64,000 nucleotides of DNA from Corticicoccus populi (lineage in GTDB: Bacteria; Bacillota; Bacilli; Staphylococcales; Salinicoccaceae). The notes under the pieces are model-generated. The model did no database searches. It was not told where the DNA came from and was given only the letters and a program-made list of their open reading frames with translations. The stretch lies in assembly GCF_042686195.1 (NCBI RefSeq), contig NZ_JBHUOQ010000001.1:1116001-1180000 (forward strand), in the 5' to 3' direction. The position numbers and the translations under genes are program-made. Of the stretch, positions 33,396-43,346 are shown one piece after another; within the stretch, counting starts at the first letter, position 1; the number at the start of each line of letters is the position of its first letter.

Positions 33396-33426
33396 TAAGA
33401 TGCATGTATCACACACTAAGATGCAT
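33396..33426. promoter_or_regulatory. Direct repeats, candidate LytTR-type operator
   Basis: TAAGATGCAT occurs twice in direct orientation at 33396-33405 and 33417-33426, a 21-base period (two helical turns), upstream of the weak cstA promoter. LytTR regulators typically bind two direct repeats about two turns apart. The second copy lies within the palindrome AAGATGCATCTT at the very end of the response-regulator gene, so a hairpin is also possible. Confidence 0.45.
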
Positions 33427-33427
33427 C

Positions 33428-34159
33428 TTACAATTCCAGTTGTTCACGAAGCGACTTAACGTAATTTCTGCTGACTGACAGCTTTTCGTCTGTTCCTTCT
33501 AACTGCAGGTGATAGGCACCGTTAAACCAGGGTGTCAACTTCTGAATATATTTCAAGTTAACAAGAAAGCTTTTATGGATTCTGAAGAAACCATGCGACA
33601 ATAAACGTGCTTCCAGCACTTTCAAAGCTGCATTGGTGCTGAATTCACCCTGCTTTGTTATGAGCCGGGTCTTCTTCTCCACTCTCTCCATATATAAAAT
33701 ATCTTTTAGTTCCAGGTAATGAATATCCCCGTCGACTTCCACCGAGAGTTTCCCCGGTGCTCTGTCAGGCTTTACCGAAACATCCTTTACATGTTTATTC
33801 ACCAGACGTTGCATGGTTTCATCAAGCTGCGCTTCATCATACGGTTTCAGTAGATAGTCTACCGCTTCATACCTGAACGCTTCTGCCGCGAACTGCGGGT
33901 ATGCCGTAGCGAAAACAATCAGCGGCGGTTTTTTTAGTTTTCTGATGGATTCCGCCACTTCCATACCGTTCATCTTCGGCATTTCAACATCAAGGAAAAT
34001 CACATCCGGCTGATCACGCATCGCCTTCATCACCGCTTCTTCCCCGGACTCAGCCTCTTTAACGGATTTGATTTCTCTATAACTGCTCAGTAAATATTTC
34101 AGTTCTTCACGATTGTACGGCTCATCATCTACAATCAATGCATTCATCCACTGTTCCAT
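33428..34159 (-). CDS. lytR: LytTR-family response regulator
   Basis: A 243-residue response regulator with an N-terminal receiver domain (about 1-120; phospho-acceptor Asp in VIFLDVEMPKMNG near residue 54, FATAYPQ, and Lys in LLKPYDE) and a C-terminal LytTR DNA-binding domain (about 140-240; ILYMERVEKKTRLIT, FFRIHKSFLVNLKYI, LSVSRNYVKSL). The ATG at 34159 overlaps the lytS stop codon in TGATG and follows GAGGGGG. It pairs with the LytS-like kinase and lies upstream of the cstA-like gene, which it probably activates through direct repeats at 33396-33426. Confidence 0.92.
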   Translation of the reverse strand: MEQWMNALIVDDEPYNREELKYLLSSYREIKSVKEAESGEEAVMKAMRDQPDVIFLDVEMPKMNGMEVAESIRKLKKPPLIVFATAYPQFAAEAFRYEAVDYLLKPYDEAQLDETMQRLVNKHVKDVSVKPDRAPGKLSVEVDGDIHYLELKDILYMERVEKKTRLITKQGEFSTNAALKVLEARLLSHGFFRIHKSFLVNLKYIQKLTPWFNGAYHLQLEGTDEKLSVSRNYVKSLREQLEL

Positions 34160-35898
34160 CAATTGACCCCCTCTTTTTTCGGCAGAATAAAGTTCACTGC
34201 CGTCCCTGAATTAACCGTTGACTCTACTTGAAGCATTGACGCTTCACCAAATAGAATATTTAACCGACGGTTTACATTATATAATGCCAGGCCGCCGTGT
34301 TCACTGGAGCCTGCTGATATTTTATGAATCTCTGAGGCCGTCGCCTGATCCATTCCCATACCGTTATCCTTAATCGAAATATAGACACCGTGACGTATTT
34401 TTTCAATGGTAACTTCGAGCACACAGTCACTCTCTTTGTCTTTGAATCCATGAATAATCGCATTTTCAACAATCGGCTGAAGCGTTAACGGCGGCAGCAG
34501 TTCTGACAGCGCATCCTCATCAATTACATAGTGAATCGTCAAACGATCTTTGAACCGTTCCTCATATATTGATAAGTATGACTGAACCTGTTTCAATTCC
34601 TGCTCAAGCGTAATGATTTCCTGGGTGGCACCGGATAAATTCTGCCGGATGAAATGAGACAGTGAAATCAGCATTTTTCTCGCCTTCACAGGATGCAGAC
34701 GGATTAATGAAACAATCGTATTAAGCGTATTGAACAGAAAATGCGGATGCATCTGAGCCTGGAGGGCCTTTATTTCCGCGTCTTTTGCGAGCTGGTATAC
34801 CCGGTCTGCCCGGCCGATTTCAAGCTGGTGGCTGATCATCGTACTTAAACCTGAAACAAGTTCCCTGTTTGCTTCCGTCAAATCATTTTCCGAATGAAAA
34901 TAAAACTTCAGAGTACCGATAATCTCATCTCTCTCTTTCAAAGGTGCGACGATGACCGCACCGAGCGGACAGTCTTTTTTATTACAATGAATCAATTCAG
35001 ATGTCCCCATCTGAATCTGTCCTTTATCAATCACATCCATTGTGATTTTCGTTTGAATCGGGTTCTCCTGATAATGATGATCATGCCCGAGACCGATGTG
35101 CGCCAGAATATTTTTCTGGTCTGTGATTGATACGGCACTCGTATTCAGCTCCTTATGTATAATACGACAGACCGATTCCGCACCGGTGCGGTCAAGTCCG
35201 TTTCTTAAATAAGTCAGTGTCTGATCGGCAATTCTTAATGTTTTCTGCGCCTGAAGCGCCCCCGCCTTCTCTTCTTCCCGCAGGACACTTTTAATCACTA
35301 AAAGCACCAGAACTACTCCGACACCATTCGCGAGAATCATCGGCAGACCGATTAAACTGACCAGAGCCCATGCCTGCTCAAAAGGACGCGCAACGATAAT
35401 AATCACGAGCATCTGCACCGCTTCAGCAAACGCCCCTACCCAAAACGCTGTCCGAAGCTTAACACGGTTGTTTTTCTTATAAAAGTAACTCGCAATCACA
35501 CCTGCAAGTATCGTCGCGAGGCCACATGCTAGCCCTGTGAAACCGCCGAGTGTGAAGCGGTGAACCCCGGCAATAATCCCCGCACTGATACCCACTTTCG
35601 GACCGCCGAGAAGACCTGCGATTACGATACCGATGACCCTTGAATTCGCAATCGCATCCTCACTCGCGAGCTCACTTGCCCAGCGGTTAAACTGCAGACT
35701 GTCCGTACTGACATTTAATCCTGTATATGTACCGATAATACCGAAAAAACCAAAGAATAAAATCGCAGTCATATTCTGCTTAGGACTCAATTGGTCCTGG
35801 TAAAACATCTGTCTGAAAAAGTGGAAGCGGGTTAAAACAAATGCAATGGTCACGATAATACCAACCCGCTCTATTAATGTAATCAGCAATTCAAACAT
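34159..35898 (-). CDS. lytS: LytS/BtsS-family sensor histidine kinase
   Basis: A 579-residue membrane kinase. Residues about 1-205 form the 5TM-Lyt sensor module with GTYTGLNVSTDSL and IAGLLGGPKVGISAGIIAG. A GAF-like domain follows (about 215-355). The kinase core has the His box QAQMHPHFLFNTLNTI near residue 383 and the N box LQPIVENAIIHGF near 475. Proteins of this architecture include LytS and the pyruvate sensors BtsS and YpdA. It is translationally coupled to the LytTR regulator, and the pair sits before a CstA-like transporter. Sensing of pyruvate or membrane energy state is inferred from that context. Confidence 0.92.
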   Translation of the reverse strand: MFELLITLIERVGIIVTIAFVLTRFHFFRQMFYQDQLSPKQNMTAILFFGFFGIIGTYTGLNVSTDSLQFNRWASELASEDAIANSRVIGIVIAGLLGGPKVGISAGIIAGVHRFTLGGFTGLACGLATILAGVIASYFYKKNNRVKLRTAFWVGAFAEAVQMLVIIIVARPFEQAWALVSLIGLPMILANGVGVVLVLLVIKSVLREEEKAGALQAQKTLRIADQTLTYLRNGLDRTGAESVCRIIHKELNTSAVSITDQKNILAHIGLGHDHHYQENPIQTKITMDVIDKGQIQMGTSELIHCNKKDCPLGAVIVAPLKERDEIIGTLKFYFHSENDLTEANRELVSGLSTMISHQLEIGRADRVYQLAKDAEIKALQAQMHPHFLFNTLNTIVSLIRLHPVKARKMLISLSHFIRQNLSGATQEIITLEQELKQVQSYLSIYEERFKDRLTIHYVIDEDALSELLPPLTLQPIVENAIIHGFKDKESDCVLEVTIEKIRHGVYISIKDNGMGMDQATASEIHKISAGSSEHGGLALYNVNRRLNILFGEASMLQVESTVNSGTAVNFILPKKEGVN

Positions 35899-36065
35899 CG
35901 GAAGTACTCCCTTCCGGATTATGTATTTGAGAAAGTGTTCCCGTTAGTATAGTTTAGCAGATTTGATGGGGGGTGACTGGAAAATTTGATGTTTGGATAT
36001 TTTATCGTGATCCTTCTATTTCCGGGTTCTAGATGTGATTAAAAAGTAATACGAGTATAAGTTAG

Positions 36066-36097
36066 GGAGTCTAATTCACAGTGCTATCGGGTGCGAC
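36066..36097 (-). repeat. Eroded terminal CRISPR repeat remnant
   Basis: The last nine bases, GGGTGCGAC, equal the end of the array 1 repeat, and exactly 34 bases (a normal spacer length) separate them from the first clear repeat at 36132. The rest of the 32-base unit is unrecognisable. This fits a decayed trailer-end repeat. Confidence 0.5.
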
Positions 36098-36131
36098 CGG
36101 TACTCTGTGATAGGCACCCTGTCATAAAAGT

Positions 36132-39100
36132 ATTTCAATCCACGCACCCTCACGGGGTGCGACCTTCCGGATGATCAGATTAAAAGTGCAGATCAATGAT
36201 TTCAATCCACGCACCCTCGCGGGGTGCGACAAGAGTTATATGTAGTGCTGTTTGAGCATGTCGATATTTCAATCCACGCACCCTCGCGGGGTGCGACATG
36301 ACGAACGCCTTGACCGCCACAAAGAGCGGATATTTCAATCCACGCACCCTCGCGGGGTGCGACGGGACAACCAATTAGCCGTACCTCCTTCGTCTATTAT
36401 TTCAATCCACGCACCCTCGCGGGGTGCGACGTTCCAAATTCTCGAAACCTTACCGGAAGCCGGTATTTCAATCCACGCACCCTCGCGGGGTGCGACCTTA
36501 TGGAAAAAGATTGGAGTACATTTACCAGTTATTTCAATCCACGCACCCTCGCGGGGTGCGACCAGGAAAGTCAACATCTTGCGGATGCTATTTTAATATT
36601 TCAATCCACGCACCCTCGCGGGGTGCGACCCACGGCGATTATAATTTTAATAAAGTAGTTAAGATTTCAATCCACGCACCCTCGCGGGGTGCGACATACC
36701 TGAAACTGCATCTGATTCATTTCCAAAATATTTCAATCCACGCACCCTCGCGGGGTGCGACTGATGAAAAAGAAACAGAAGAAAATGGAGGAAATATTTC
36801 AATCCACGCACCCTCGCGGGGTGCGACTCCGCCCATTTTCCCGATTAAACCGATTAAAGGAGAATTTCAATCCACGCACCCTCGCGGGGTGCGACTTAAT
36901 CATCAGCACTCGACCATCGGGCCCATAAATTATTTCAATCCACGCACCCTCGCGGGGTGCGACACGGTTCACCGGGCGGTGGCGGAAGTGATGACGGATT
37001 TCAATCCACGCACCCTCGCGGGGTGCGACATTAATACAATAAGCAGCGCAGCACCGACCACGAAAATTTCAATCCACGCACCCTCGCGGGGTGCGACTAT
37101 TCGACGCAGAGGTCGACTCTAATCAGGCGGTCATTTCAATCCACGCACCCTCGCGGGTTGCGACATATCCATGAAAAACTCGTCAATTGAGTATTGATAT
37201 TTCAATCCACGCACCCTCGCGGGGTGCGACTTTATGACTTATTCGAAATGGAATGCACATGCCCATTTCAATCCACGCACCCTCGCGGGGTGCGACGCCG
37301 ACTTCGACAGCTGATGACATTCCAGAGAATATTTCAATCCACGCACCCTCGCGGGGTGCGACTGGTGTTTCTTCCTCTTCATCACTCACATGCGCAATTT
37401 CAATCCACGCACCCTCGCGGGGTGCGACTAGATGCCCTCAGAACGTTTATACTGCATCACAACATTTCAATCCACGCACCCTCGCGGGGTGCGACTTCCA
37501 GGGGTTAAACGTCACTGTGACCTGTTTAAAATTTCAATCCACGCACCCTCGCGGGGTGCGACGTCCTCCAAAATCCATAACTTCATATATATGATTATTT
37601 CAATCCACGCACCCTCGCGGGGTGCGACTCTTCAGAACAATTGGTATTGATTCACTGCCAGTTATTTCAATCCACGCACCCTCGCGGGGTGCGACGACAT
37701 CAAGGGTATGGCAACACCAGCATCACTTATATTTCAATCCACGCACCCTCGCGGGGTGCGACCTAATAGCAGACGACAAGGTTAAAAAACAAAGGAATTT
37801 CAATCCACGCACCCTCGCGGGGTGCGACCAAGTTCGTATTTTTCGTTTTCTCCTTTTAAAATTATTTCAATCCACGCACCCTCGCGGGGTGCGACGACAA
37901 ATTTGGACATTATATTTCCTTGACCACTTAAATTTCAATCCACGCACCCTCGCGGGGTGCGACCGACTGCACTTTTACCCTGTGACGGTCTGCCTGCCAA
38001 TTTCAATCCACGCACCCTCGCGGGGTGCGACCATTGTCGTCCACGAAACTACATTCCTGTTAAGGATTTCAATCCACGCACCCTCGCGGGGTGCGACAAG
38101 CATACAGAGGTGGATTCACATGGTTAAATAAATTTCAATCCACGCACCCTCGCGGGGTGCGACACACGTCTCTTTGATGTCTCCGTTGACCTGGGTGTAT
38201 TTCAATCCACGCACCCTCGCGGGGTGCGACCTTAAAAATTCAAAAGTTTATACACGATGGCAAGATTTCAATCCACGCACCCTCGCGGGGTGCGACAATC
38301 AGATGCCTCTTCATTTAATTTAAGACGACCATTTCAATCCACGCACCCTCGCGGGGTGCGACCCGTTTATCTTTACGTAGTACAACGTCCAATAACATTT
38401 CAATCCACGCACCCTCGCGGGGTGCGACTGCAACATTACCGCCATACTGTTTACCGGCAATTATTTCAATCCACGCACCCTCGCGGGGTGCGACAAAAGA
38501 CAGCGTACTCACAAGGGCAGCGACTGTTATTTCAATCCACGCACCCTCGCGGGGTGCGACCAGGTGTTTCTAATGTTTAACCCCGTAAGTAAATTATTTC
38601 AATCCACGCACCCTCGCGGGGTGCGACTCAAATACGATTGATGGTATTCAGGCGGTCAACTTATTTCAATCCACGCACCCTCGCGGGGTGCGACGATGTA
38701 GAGCCGAATGCATTTATTTCTAAAGCGCAATTTCAATCCACGCACCCTCGCGGGGTGCGACATCCATGAAGCGTGTGCCGTAATTAACGTATGGTATTTC
38801 AATCCACGCACCCTCGCGGGGTGCGACACGTTCGATTGAGGGCATTACTGAAATCCCTTCAATTTCAATCCACGCACCCTCGCGGGGTGCGACGGAGCAT
38901 GAAAGTACAGCAGAATCGTACAGTGAAATTTCAATCCACGCACCCTCGCGGGGTGCGACCTGTTTGACACAGGCAATGTGATGTATGTGGCAATTTCAAT
39001 CCACGCACCCTCGCGGGGTGCGACACTTAGTAGTTGGCGGTCAGCGTGATGCAACTTTATTTCAATCCACGCACCCTCGCGGGGTGCGACCGCACGTAGC

Positions 39101-40346
39101 AAGCGCATCACATATAGACTGCTAATTTCAATCCACGCACCCTCGCGGGGTGCGACTAAATTAAAGGGAGTGATTCTATGTCGGAATACATTTCAATCCA
39201 CGCACCCTCGCGGGGTGCGACTTTTTTGCAGTGAAGTTATACCTTATCAACGAACCATTTCAATCCACGCACCCTCGCGGGGTGCGACGATTACGTATGA
39301 CAGTCATTCGTGATTATTCAGATTTCAATCCACGCACCCTCGCGGGGTGCGACGCCTGCTCATGCGTCACACTGACCGGCTTACCTAAATTTCAATCCAC
39401 GCACCCTCGCGGGGTGCGACTGTACGCAGGCGACTTTAACAACCTGTTCTACGATTTCAATCCACGCACCCTCGCGGGGTGCGACATTGTAATTGATGAG
39501 CGTTGTCCGAAAACAATTATTTCAATCCACGCACCCTCGCGGGGTGCGACATTTAGGCGGGATACACCCCGCCTTATGGTGTTTAATTTCAATCCACGCA
39601 CCCTCGCGGGGTGCGACTTGATAGGTACTGTCTAGAGATACCTGCGCCTTATTTCAATCCACGCACCCTCGCGGGGTGCGACACCATGTGGATGCTATCA
39701 CAGATGCAGAGACGATTATTTCAATCCACGCACCCTCGCGGGGTGCGACTGTAACATATTCACCTTCAAATTTACGATTCAGAATTTCAATCCACGCACC
39801 CTCGCGGGGTGCGACGATGAATCCTTCATCATCAGCACTCATATTTAAGTATTTCAATCCACGCACCCTCGCGGGGTGCGACTCAATAAAGTCATTGATG
39901 TCGTCCATATAAGGACTATTTCAATCCACGCACCCTCGCGGGGTGCGACACCATCAATATCAATGCCGATGTACGGTTCTTTATTTCAATCCACGCACCC
40001 TCGCGGGGTGCGACAATCATATACTTCCCCCTTATTCACACGGCATTATTTCAATCCACGCACCCTCGCGGGGTGCGACTGTATATCACGAACTCCTATC
40101 TTTCCTACCAAAAATTTCAATCCACGCACCCTCGCGGGGTGCGACGCCGCAAGGTAAGTCAATCGACCAAATGGCACGTATTTCAATCCACGCACCCTCG
40201 CGGGGTGCGACATGGCTTTTCCGAGGATGTGTGAGCCGTCTCCGGTCATTTCAATCCACGCACCCTCGCGGGGTGCGACGTCATGGGTGCAGAGTCCTTC
40301 ACTGCTGCCGCTGCATTTCAATCCACGCACCCTCGCGGGGTGCGAC
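36132..40346 (-). CRISPR. Type I-C CRISPR array 1, 64 repeats and 63 spacers
   Basis: I count 64 copies of a 32-base repeat and 63 spacers, mostly 33-36 bases. On the plus strand the repeat begins ATTTCAATCCACGC and ends GGGGTGCGAC. The transcribed (minus) strand thus reads GTCGCACCCC to GGATTGAAAT, the I-C form with a 7-bp stem. Nearly all copies are identical. Exceptions are the trailer-end copy at 36132 (A for G in the loop) and the copy at 37133 (T for G near its end). The leader and cas2 lie at the high-coordinate end, so new spacers enter at about 40315. One spacer (39157-39189) contains a Shine-Dalgarno and ATG, like a phage gene start. Small apparent reading frames across the array are repeat artefacts. 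Confidence 0.98.
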
Positions 40347-40481
40347 TGCTTATTTAACAACAAAAAATAGAATGGTATAATACACAAGCGAAATATTACA
40401 CCATATTCCAATGTCTTTTTGCTATTTATTACTTATTTTCTATGCGAACCTGCCGGGGTTTTATGAGTAACCCTGGTTCGC
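40347..40481 (-). promoter_or_regulatory. Leader of CRISPR array 1
   Basis: An AT-rich stretch between cas2 and the first repeat. Its first 20 bases beside the repeat (TGCTTATTTAACAACAAAAA on the plus strand) are identical to the array 2 leader, with further shared blocks such as AAATATTACACCA. A stem-loop at 40444-40481 (GCGAACC with GGTTCGC, inner GGGTT with AACCC) has a counterpart in the array 2 leader. It should hold the array promoter and integration signals. Confidence 0.85.
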
Positions 40482-40486
40482 CTTAA

Positions 40487-40780
40487 CTATAATATGAACA
40501 CATCTTTATCTGGGTTGTATGATTCATCTTTCCCTAAAGTTTCTACCCTGTTCTCCCAATTTTTCCCCAAAAGATAAAACCTTAATGAATCTCTTTCCAA
40601 ATCAATTATATTTTTCAAATCATTCTTCAACTTAACATATTGATCAGGCATAACACTGCACTCAAAGACTGAATTTTGCACTCTTTGACCATAGTCTACA
40701 CATTTTTTCGCAACGTGTCTTAATCTCTTTTTCCCATTACTTGATTCTGTATTTACATCATACGTTACCAAAACCAACAT
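40487..40780 (-). CDS. cas2: CRISPR-associated endonuclease Cas2
   Basis: A 97-residue protein with the Cas2 ferredoxin-like start MLVLVTYDVNTESSNGKKRL (catalytic-type Asp8), then RVQNSVFECSVMPDQY and LRFYLLGKNW. It forms the spacer-integration complex with Cas1. It is the last gene of the operon, with the array leader starting within six bases of its stop. The length is typical of type I-C. Confidence 0.96.
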   Translation of the reverse strand: MLVLVTYDVNTESSNGKKRLRHVAKKCVDYGQRVQNSVFECSVMPDQYVKLKNDLKNIIDLERDSLRFYLLGKNWENRVETLGKDESYNPDKDVFIL

Positions 40781-40792
40781 TTTATCACCATC

Positions 40793-41821
40793 TCACGTTA
40801 AGAATGGAGGATACTCCTCAATATCATTCCTTATATACCTGCTTAATAACTGAGCTTGTACATAAGGGATTAAACCTATAGGCATTCTTTCTTTAATAAA
40901 GGGATGCGTTATTTCACTGTGCTTACGCTTCTGCCATAGCTCGAGCACCTTTTGTCTGCCTTTATCATTCAATAAAACAGCGCCATTCTCTTTTTCTTCA
41001 AAATCCTTACTATTGACCTGCTTTCGGTTAATCAAAGTGATTACAAAACGATCCACCATAAAAGCACGTAACTCTTCGACCATATCTAAAGCGAGACTTG
41101 CACGTCCCGGCCGGTCTGTATGATAAAAGCCAACATAACTGTCTAAACCTACAGATTCTAATGCCGCCTGTACTTCATATGTTAAGATACTGTATAAGTA
41201 AGAGAGGATAGCATTGACTTTATTTAACGGCGGACGTCTTGATCTCATTACAAATTTAAAGTCTTCCTTCTGATAGAGAATCAGCTCATCAAAAGCTTGG
41301 AAATATTGACGTGCAGCATCTCCTTCTATCCCTCTTAAACTGTCTAGACTGGTATTATTATCAATATTCTCAAGTTGATTCTTTAAATATTTCACAGTGA
41401 AATTCACTTGGGTTTGATTCACTTTTTCACCATGATCCCTTAGAACTCTCAAAAATAATTTTCTACTATTAATTATTTTTGCTTTTATACATTGATTCGC
41501 AATTTTTACACTTTGCTCTTCATTGTCTGAAAGTCTATACTGCGTTCTTCTCAACAGAACATTTCCGTTCGTCATACCGATAAATTTACCGCAGAATCTA
41601 CCGTTCGGTGTTAAAAAGGTAATAGATATATTATTATCGCTCGTTAATTTCATTACACCAGGGCTTACTCCGACATAATTAAAACATACAATCCCTTCAA
41701 GTATATGCACAGGAAATCTCTTAATCACTTTGTCATCTTTTTTCACCACAATATTTTCCCGGTCTCTACCAAGATATAAGTCTTCGTTCGTCATATATAA
41801 AGTATTCAATAGTTTCCTCAT
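40793..41821 (-). CDS. cas1: CRISPR-associated integrase Cas1 (type I-C)
   Basis: A 342-residue Cas1, the metal-dependent integrase that inserts new spacers at the leader end. Blocks typical of the I-C group are present: MRKLLNTLYMTNEDLYLGRD, TFLTPNGRFCGKF, GIEGDAARQYFQAFDELI (catalytic Glu), NAILSYLYSILTYEVQAAL, SYVGFYHTDRPGRASLALDMVEE (His and Asp ligands). Its ATG overlaps the cas4 stop codon by four bases (ATGA). It acts with Cas2 and, in this subtype, Cas4. Confidence 0.97.
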   Translation of the reverse strand: MRKLLNTLYMTNEDLYLGRDRENIVVKKDDKVIKRFPVHILEGIVCFNYVGVSPGVMKLTSDNNISITFLTPNGRFCGKFIGMTNGNVLLRRTQYRLSDNEEQSVKIANQCIKAKIINSRKLFLRVLRDHGEKVNQTQVNFTVKYLKNQLENIDNNTSLDSLRGIEGDAARQYFQAFDELILYQKEDFKFVMRSRRPPLNKVNAILSYLYSILTYEVQAALESVGLDSYVGFYHTDRPGRASLALDMVEELRAFMVDRFVITLINRKQVNSKDFEEKENGAVLLNDKGRQKVLELWQKRKHSEITHPFIKERMPIGLIPYVQAQLLSRYIRNDIEEYPPFLT

Positions 41822-42495
41822 ATTAAATCCTCATCTATCTCATCGATATGATTATTCATATAATTAGAGACGTTCACTTTCTTTTTAGTCAATCGGGGCA
41901 TACAAATATCATACAAGGAGCATTCTTTGCAGTTTTTATAACTTTCAGCCTGTAAGGTGCGACCCCTTTTATAAATATCATGCATATCACGACATATATC
42001 TTCAACTTGCGCTCTTAGACTCGGAGTAATATTTATCCTGACTTTCTTATTGGTCTGATTGTAATATAGATAAGAGTATGGAATATCGGTATCCAGTGTC
42101 TCTTCCAAACAAATTACCTGAGCCACTAATTGAACAACATCTCTGTCGTCTTTTTTCTCTTTTCCTCGTTTAAACTCAACAATGACCGGTTTCCATATAC
42201 CTTTCTTTCCAACAATTGATATCCCGTCAGAATCCACTTTCGTAAATTCAACGACATCAAGAATACCTGAGATACCTAATTTAGAAGAGGCCACAGGCAT
42301 TGCCCGTGAAAAGAATATTCCTTTTCTTTTTTCTTTTATATAAGGATTGTCTGCTTTTTCATGAAGAATCTGTCCCTCTGCAGTCCATCTATTATCTTTC
42401 CACTGCTGTTCAACATGGATGAGACTCCACTGGCGCTTACAGAAATAATAGTGTTGTATTCCACTAAGCATTAGATAATCCTTCTCTTTATACAT
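41818..42495 (-). CDS. cas4: CRISPR-associated exonuclease Cas4
   Basis: A 225-residue RecB-like nuclease with an iron-sulfur cluster, needed for PAM-correct spacer selection in type I-C. Visible are the N-terminal cluster Cys in IQHYYFCKRQWSLIH, the nuclease segment KPVIVEFKRGKEKKDDRDVVQLVAQ (E-x-K and Q motifs) and the C-terminal Cys trio in YKNCKECSLYDICMPRL. It starts two bases after the cas7 stop and overlaps cas1. Confidence 0.96.
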   Translation of the reverse strand: MYKEKDYLMLSGIQHYYFCKRQWSLIHVEQQWKDNRWTAEGQILHEKADNPYIKEKRKGIFFSRAMPVASSKLGISGILDVVEFTKVDSDGISIVGKKGIWKPVIVEFKRGKEKKDDRDVVQLVAQVICLEETLDTDIPYSYLYYNQTNKKVRINITPSLRAQVEDICRDMHDIYKRGRTLQAESYKNCKECSLYDICMPRLTKKKVNVSNYMNNHIDEIDEDLI

Positions 42496-42497
42496 GA

Positions 42498-43346
42498 TTA
42501 AATACCTTCGAGTTGTTCAACTTCTAGACCGAGAGATTTATATTCTTCTAATTTTTCCGTGTTCAAATGAATGTTATAGTTCTCATATCTCTCTTTCATG
42601 TCTGAATCATTATTCCATTCAAGAAGATTTTTTATTTTCGCACTGGAAACATTACCAATCTTGGAAGAATGTTTGAACCAAAAAATATCTCTGACTTCCA
42701 TTGAACCTTCCGGCCGTGCAGAAGACGCATCATTTATGAATAAAGTTCTTAACGCTTCTTTAATTACACTTAAGTCCTTCTCGTCAAATCCTGTTCTCTC
42801 AGCATAAAAACAGTTCACCGCGCCATAAATGACATATGTACCAAACTCAGCCACATGCTTTGTGCCCATAGTATCTGCAGATCGGGACTTTCCTGATTTT
42901 GGCTCCATACCATTCGTACTTCGTGTAATCTGCATAGATGTAATCTCTATAGGTTCTAAAGACTTCGCAATGCTGACTGACACCGGTCCTCTAATACCAA
43001 TAGATTTTTTATCAAATGTAATCACCTGGCCAAATGAACGAACATCCAGCCATTTTTCCATCGCTTCTTTTTCAACTTCAATATCATTCTTATTCCCTTT
43101 AAAAAATTCATTATATCTGGACTCTAAAGAATAATGATCATCATCTACACGGTCACGTGATTTCACAAAAATTTCATGTCCCAAATCCTGCATACGATTT
43201 CTAATTTTCCGCTTAATACTGACGTCACTCATCTCACCGTATCCCTTTGAATCAGTTCTCGGCATATTTCCTGCCAGAGGATCCCCATTCGGATTGGCAT
43301 TATTAACTACAACTGTTGCGATAAAATCAATTTTGTTTTCAATCAT
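42498..43346 (-). CDS. cas7: Cascade backbone protein Cas7 (Csd2, type I-C)
   Basis: A 282-residue Csd2-type Cas7 that polymerises along the crRNA as the Cascade backbone. Typical blocks are ATVVVNNANPNGDPLAGNMPRTD at the N-terminus, DVRSFGQVITFDKK and SIGIRGPVSVSIAKS, MQITRSTNG, and KHVAEFGTYVIYGAVN. It begins within the last eight bases of cas8c, behind a GGAGGAA site, indicating coupled translation and high expression. Confidence 0.97.
   Translation of the reverse strand: MIENKIDFIATVVVNNANPNGDPLAGNMPRTDSKGYGEMSDVSIKRKIRNRMQDLGHEIFVKSRDRVDDDHYSLESRYNEFFKGNKNDIEVEKEAMEKWLDVRSFGQVITFDKKSIGIRGPVSVSIAKSLEPIEITSMQITRSTNGMEPKSGKSRSADTMGTKHVAEFGTYVIYGAVNCFYAERTGFDEKDLSVIKEALRTLFINDASSARPEGSMEVRDIFWFKHSSKIGNVSSAKIKNLLEWNNDSDMKERYENYNIHLNTEKLEEYKSLGLEVEQLEGI

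Noticed and set aside
36897..39850. A 13-base stretch ATCATCAGCACTC shared by spacers near 36900 and 39835
   Set aside because: It is short and not aligned to the same spacer position; with over 70 spacers one such match can occur by chance.
36180..40411. Many short open reading frames on both strands across the array 1 region with repeated peptide motifs
   Set aside because: They arise from the 32-base repeat, which lacks stop codons in several frames; they have no ribosome binding sites and change frame with spacer length.
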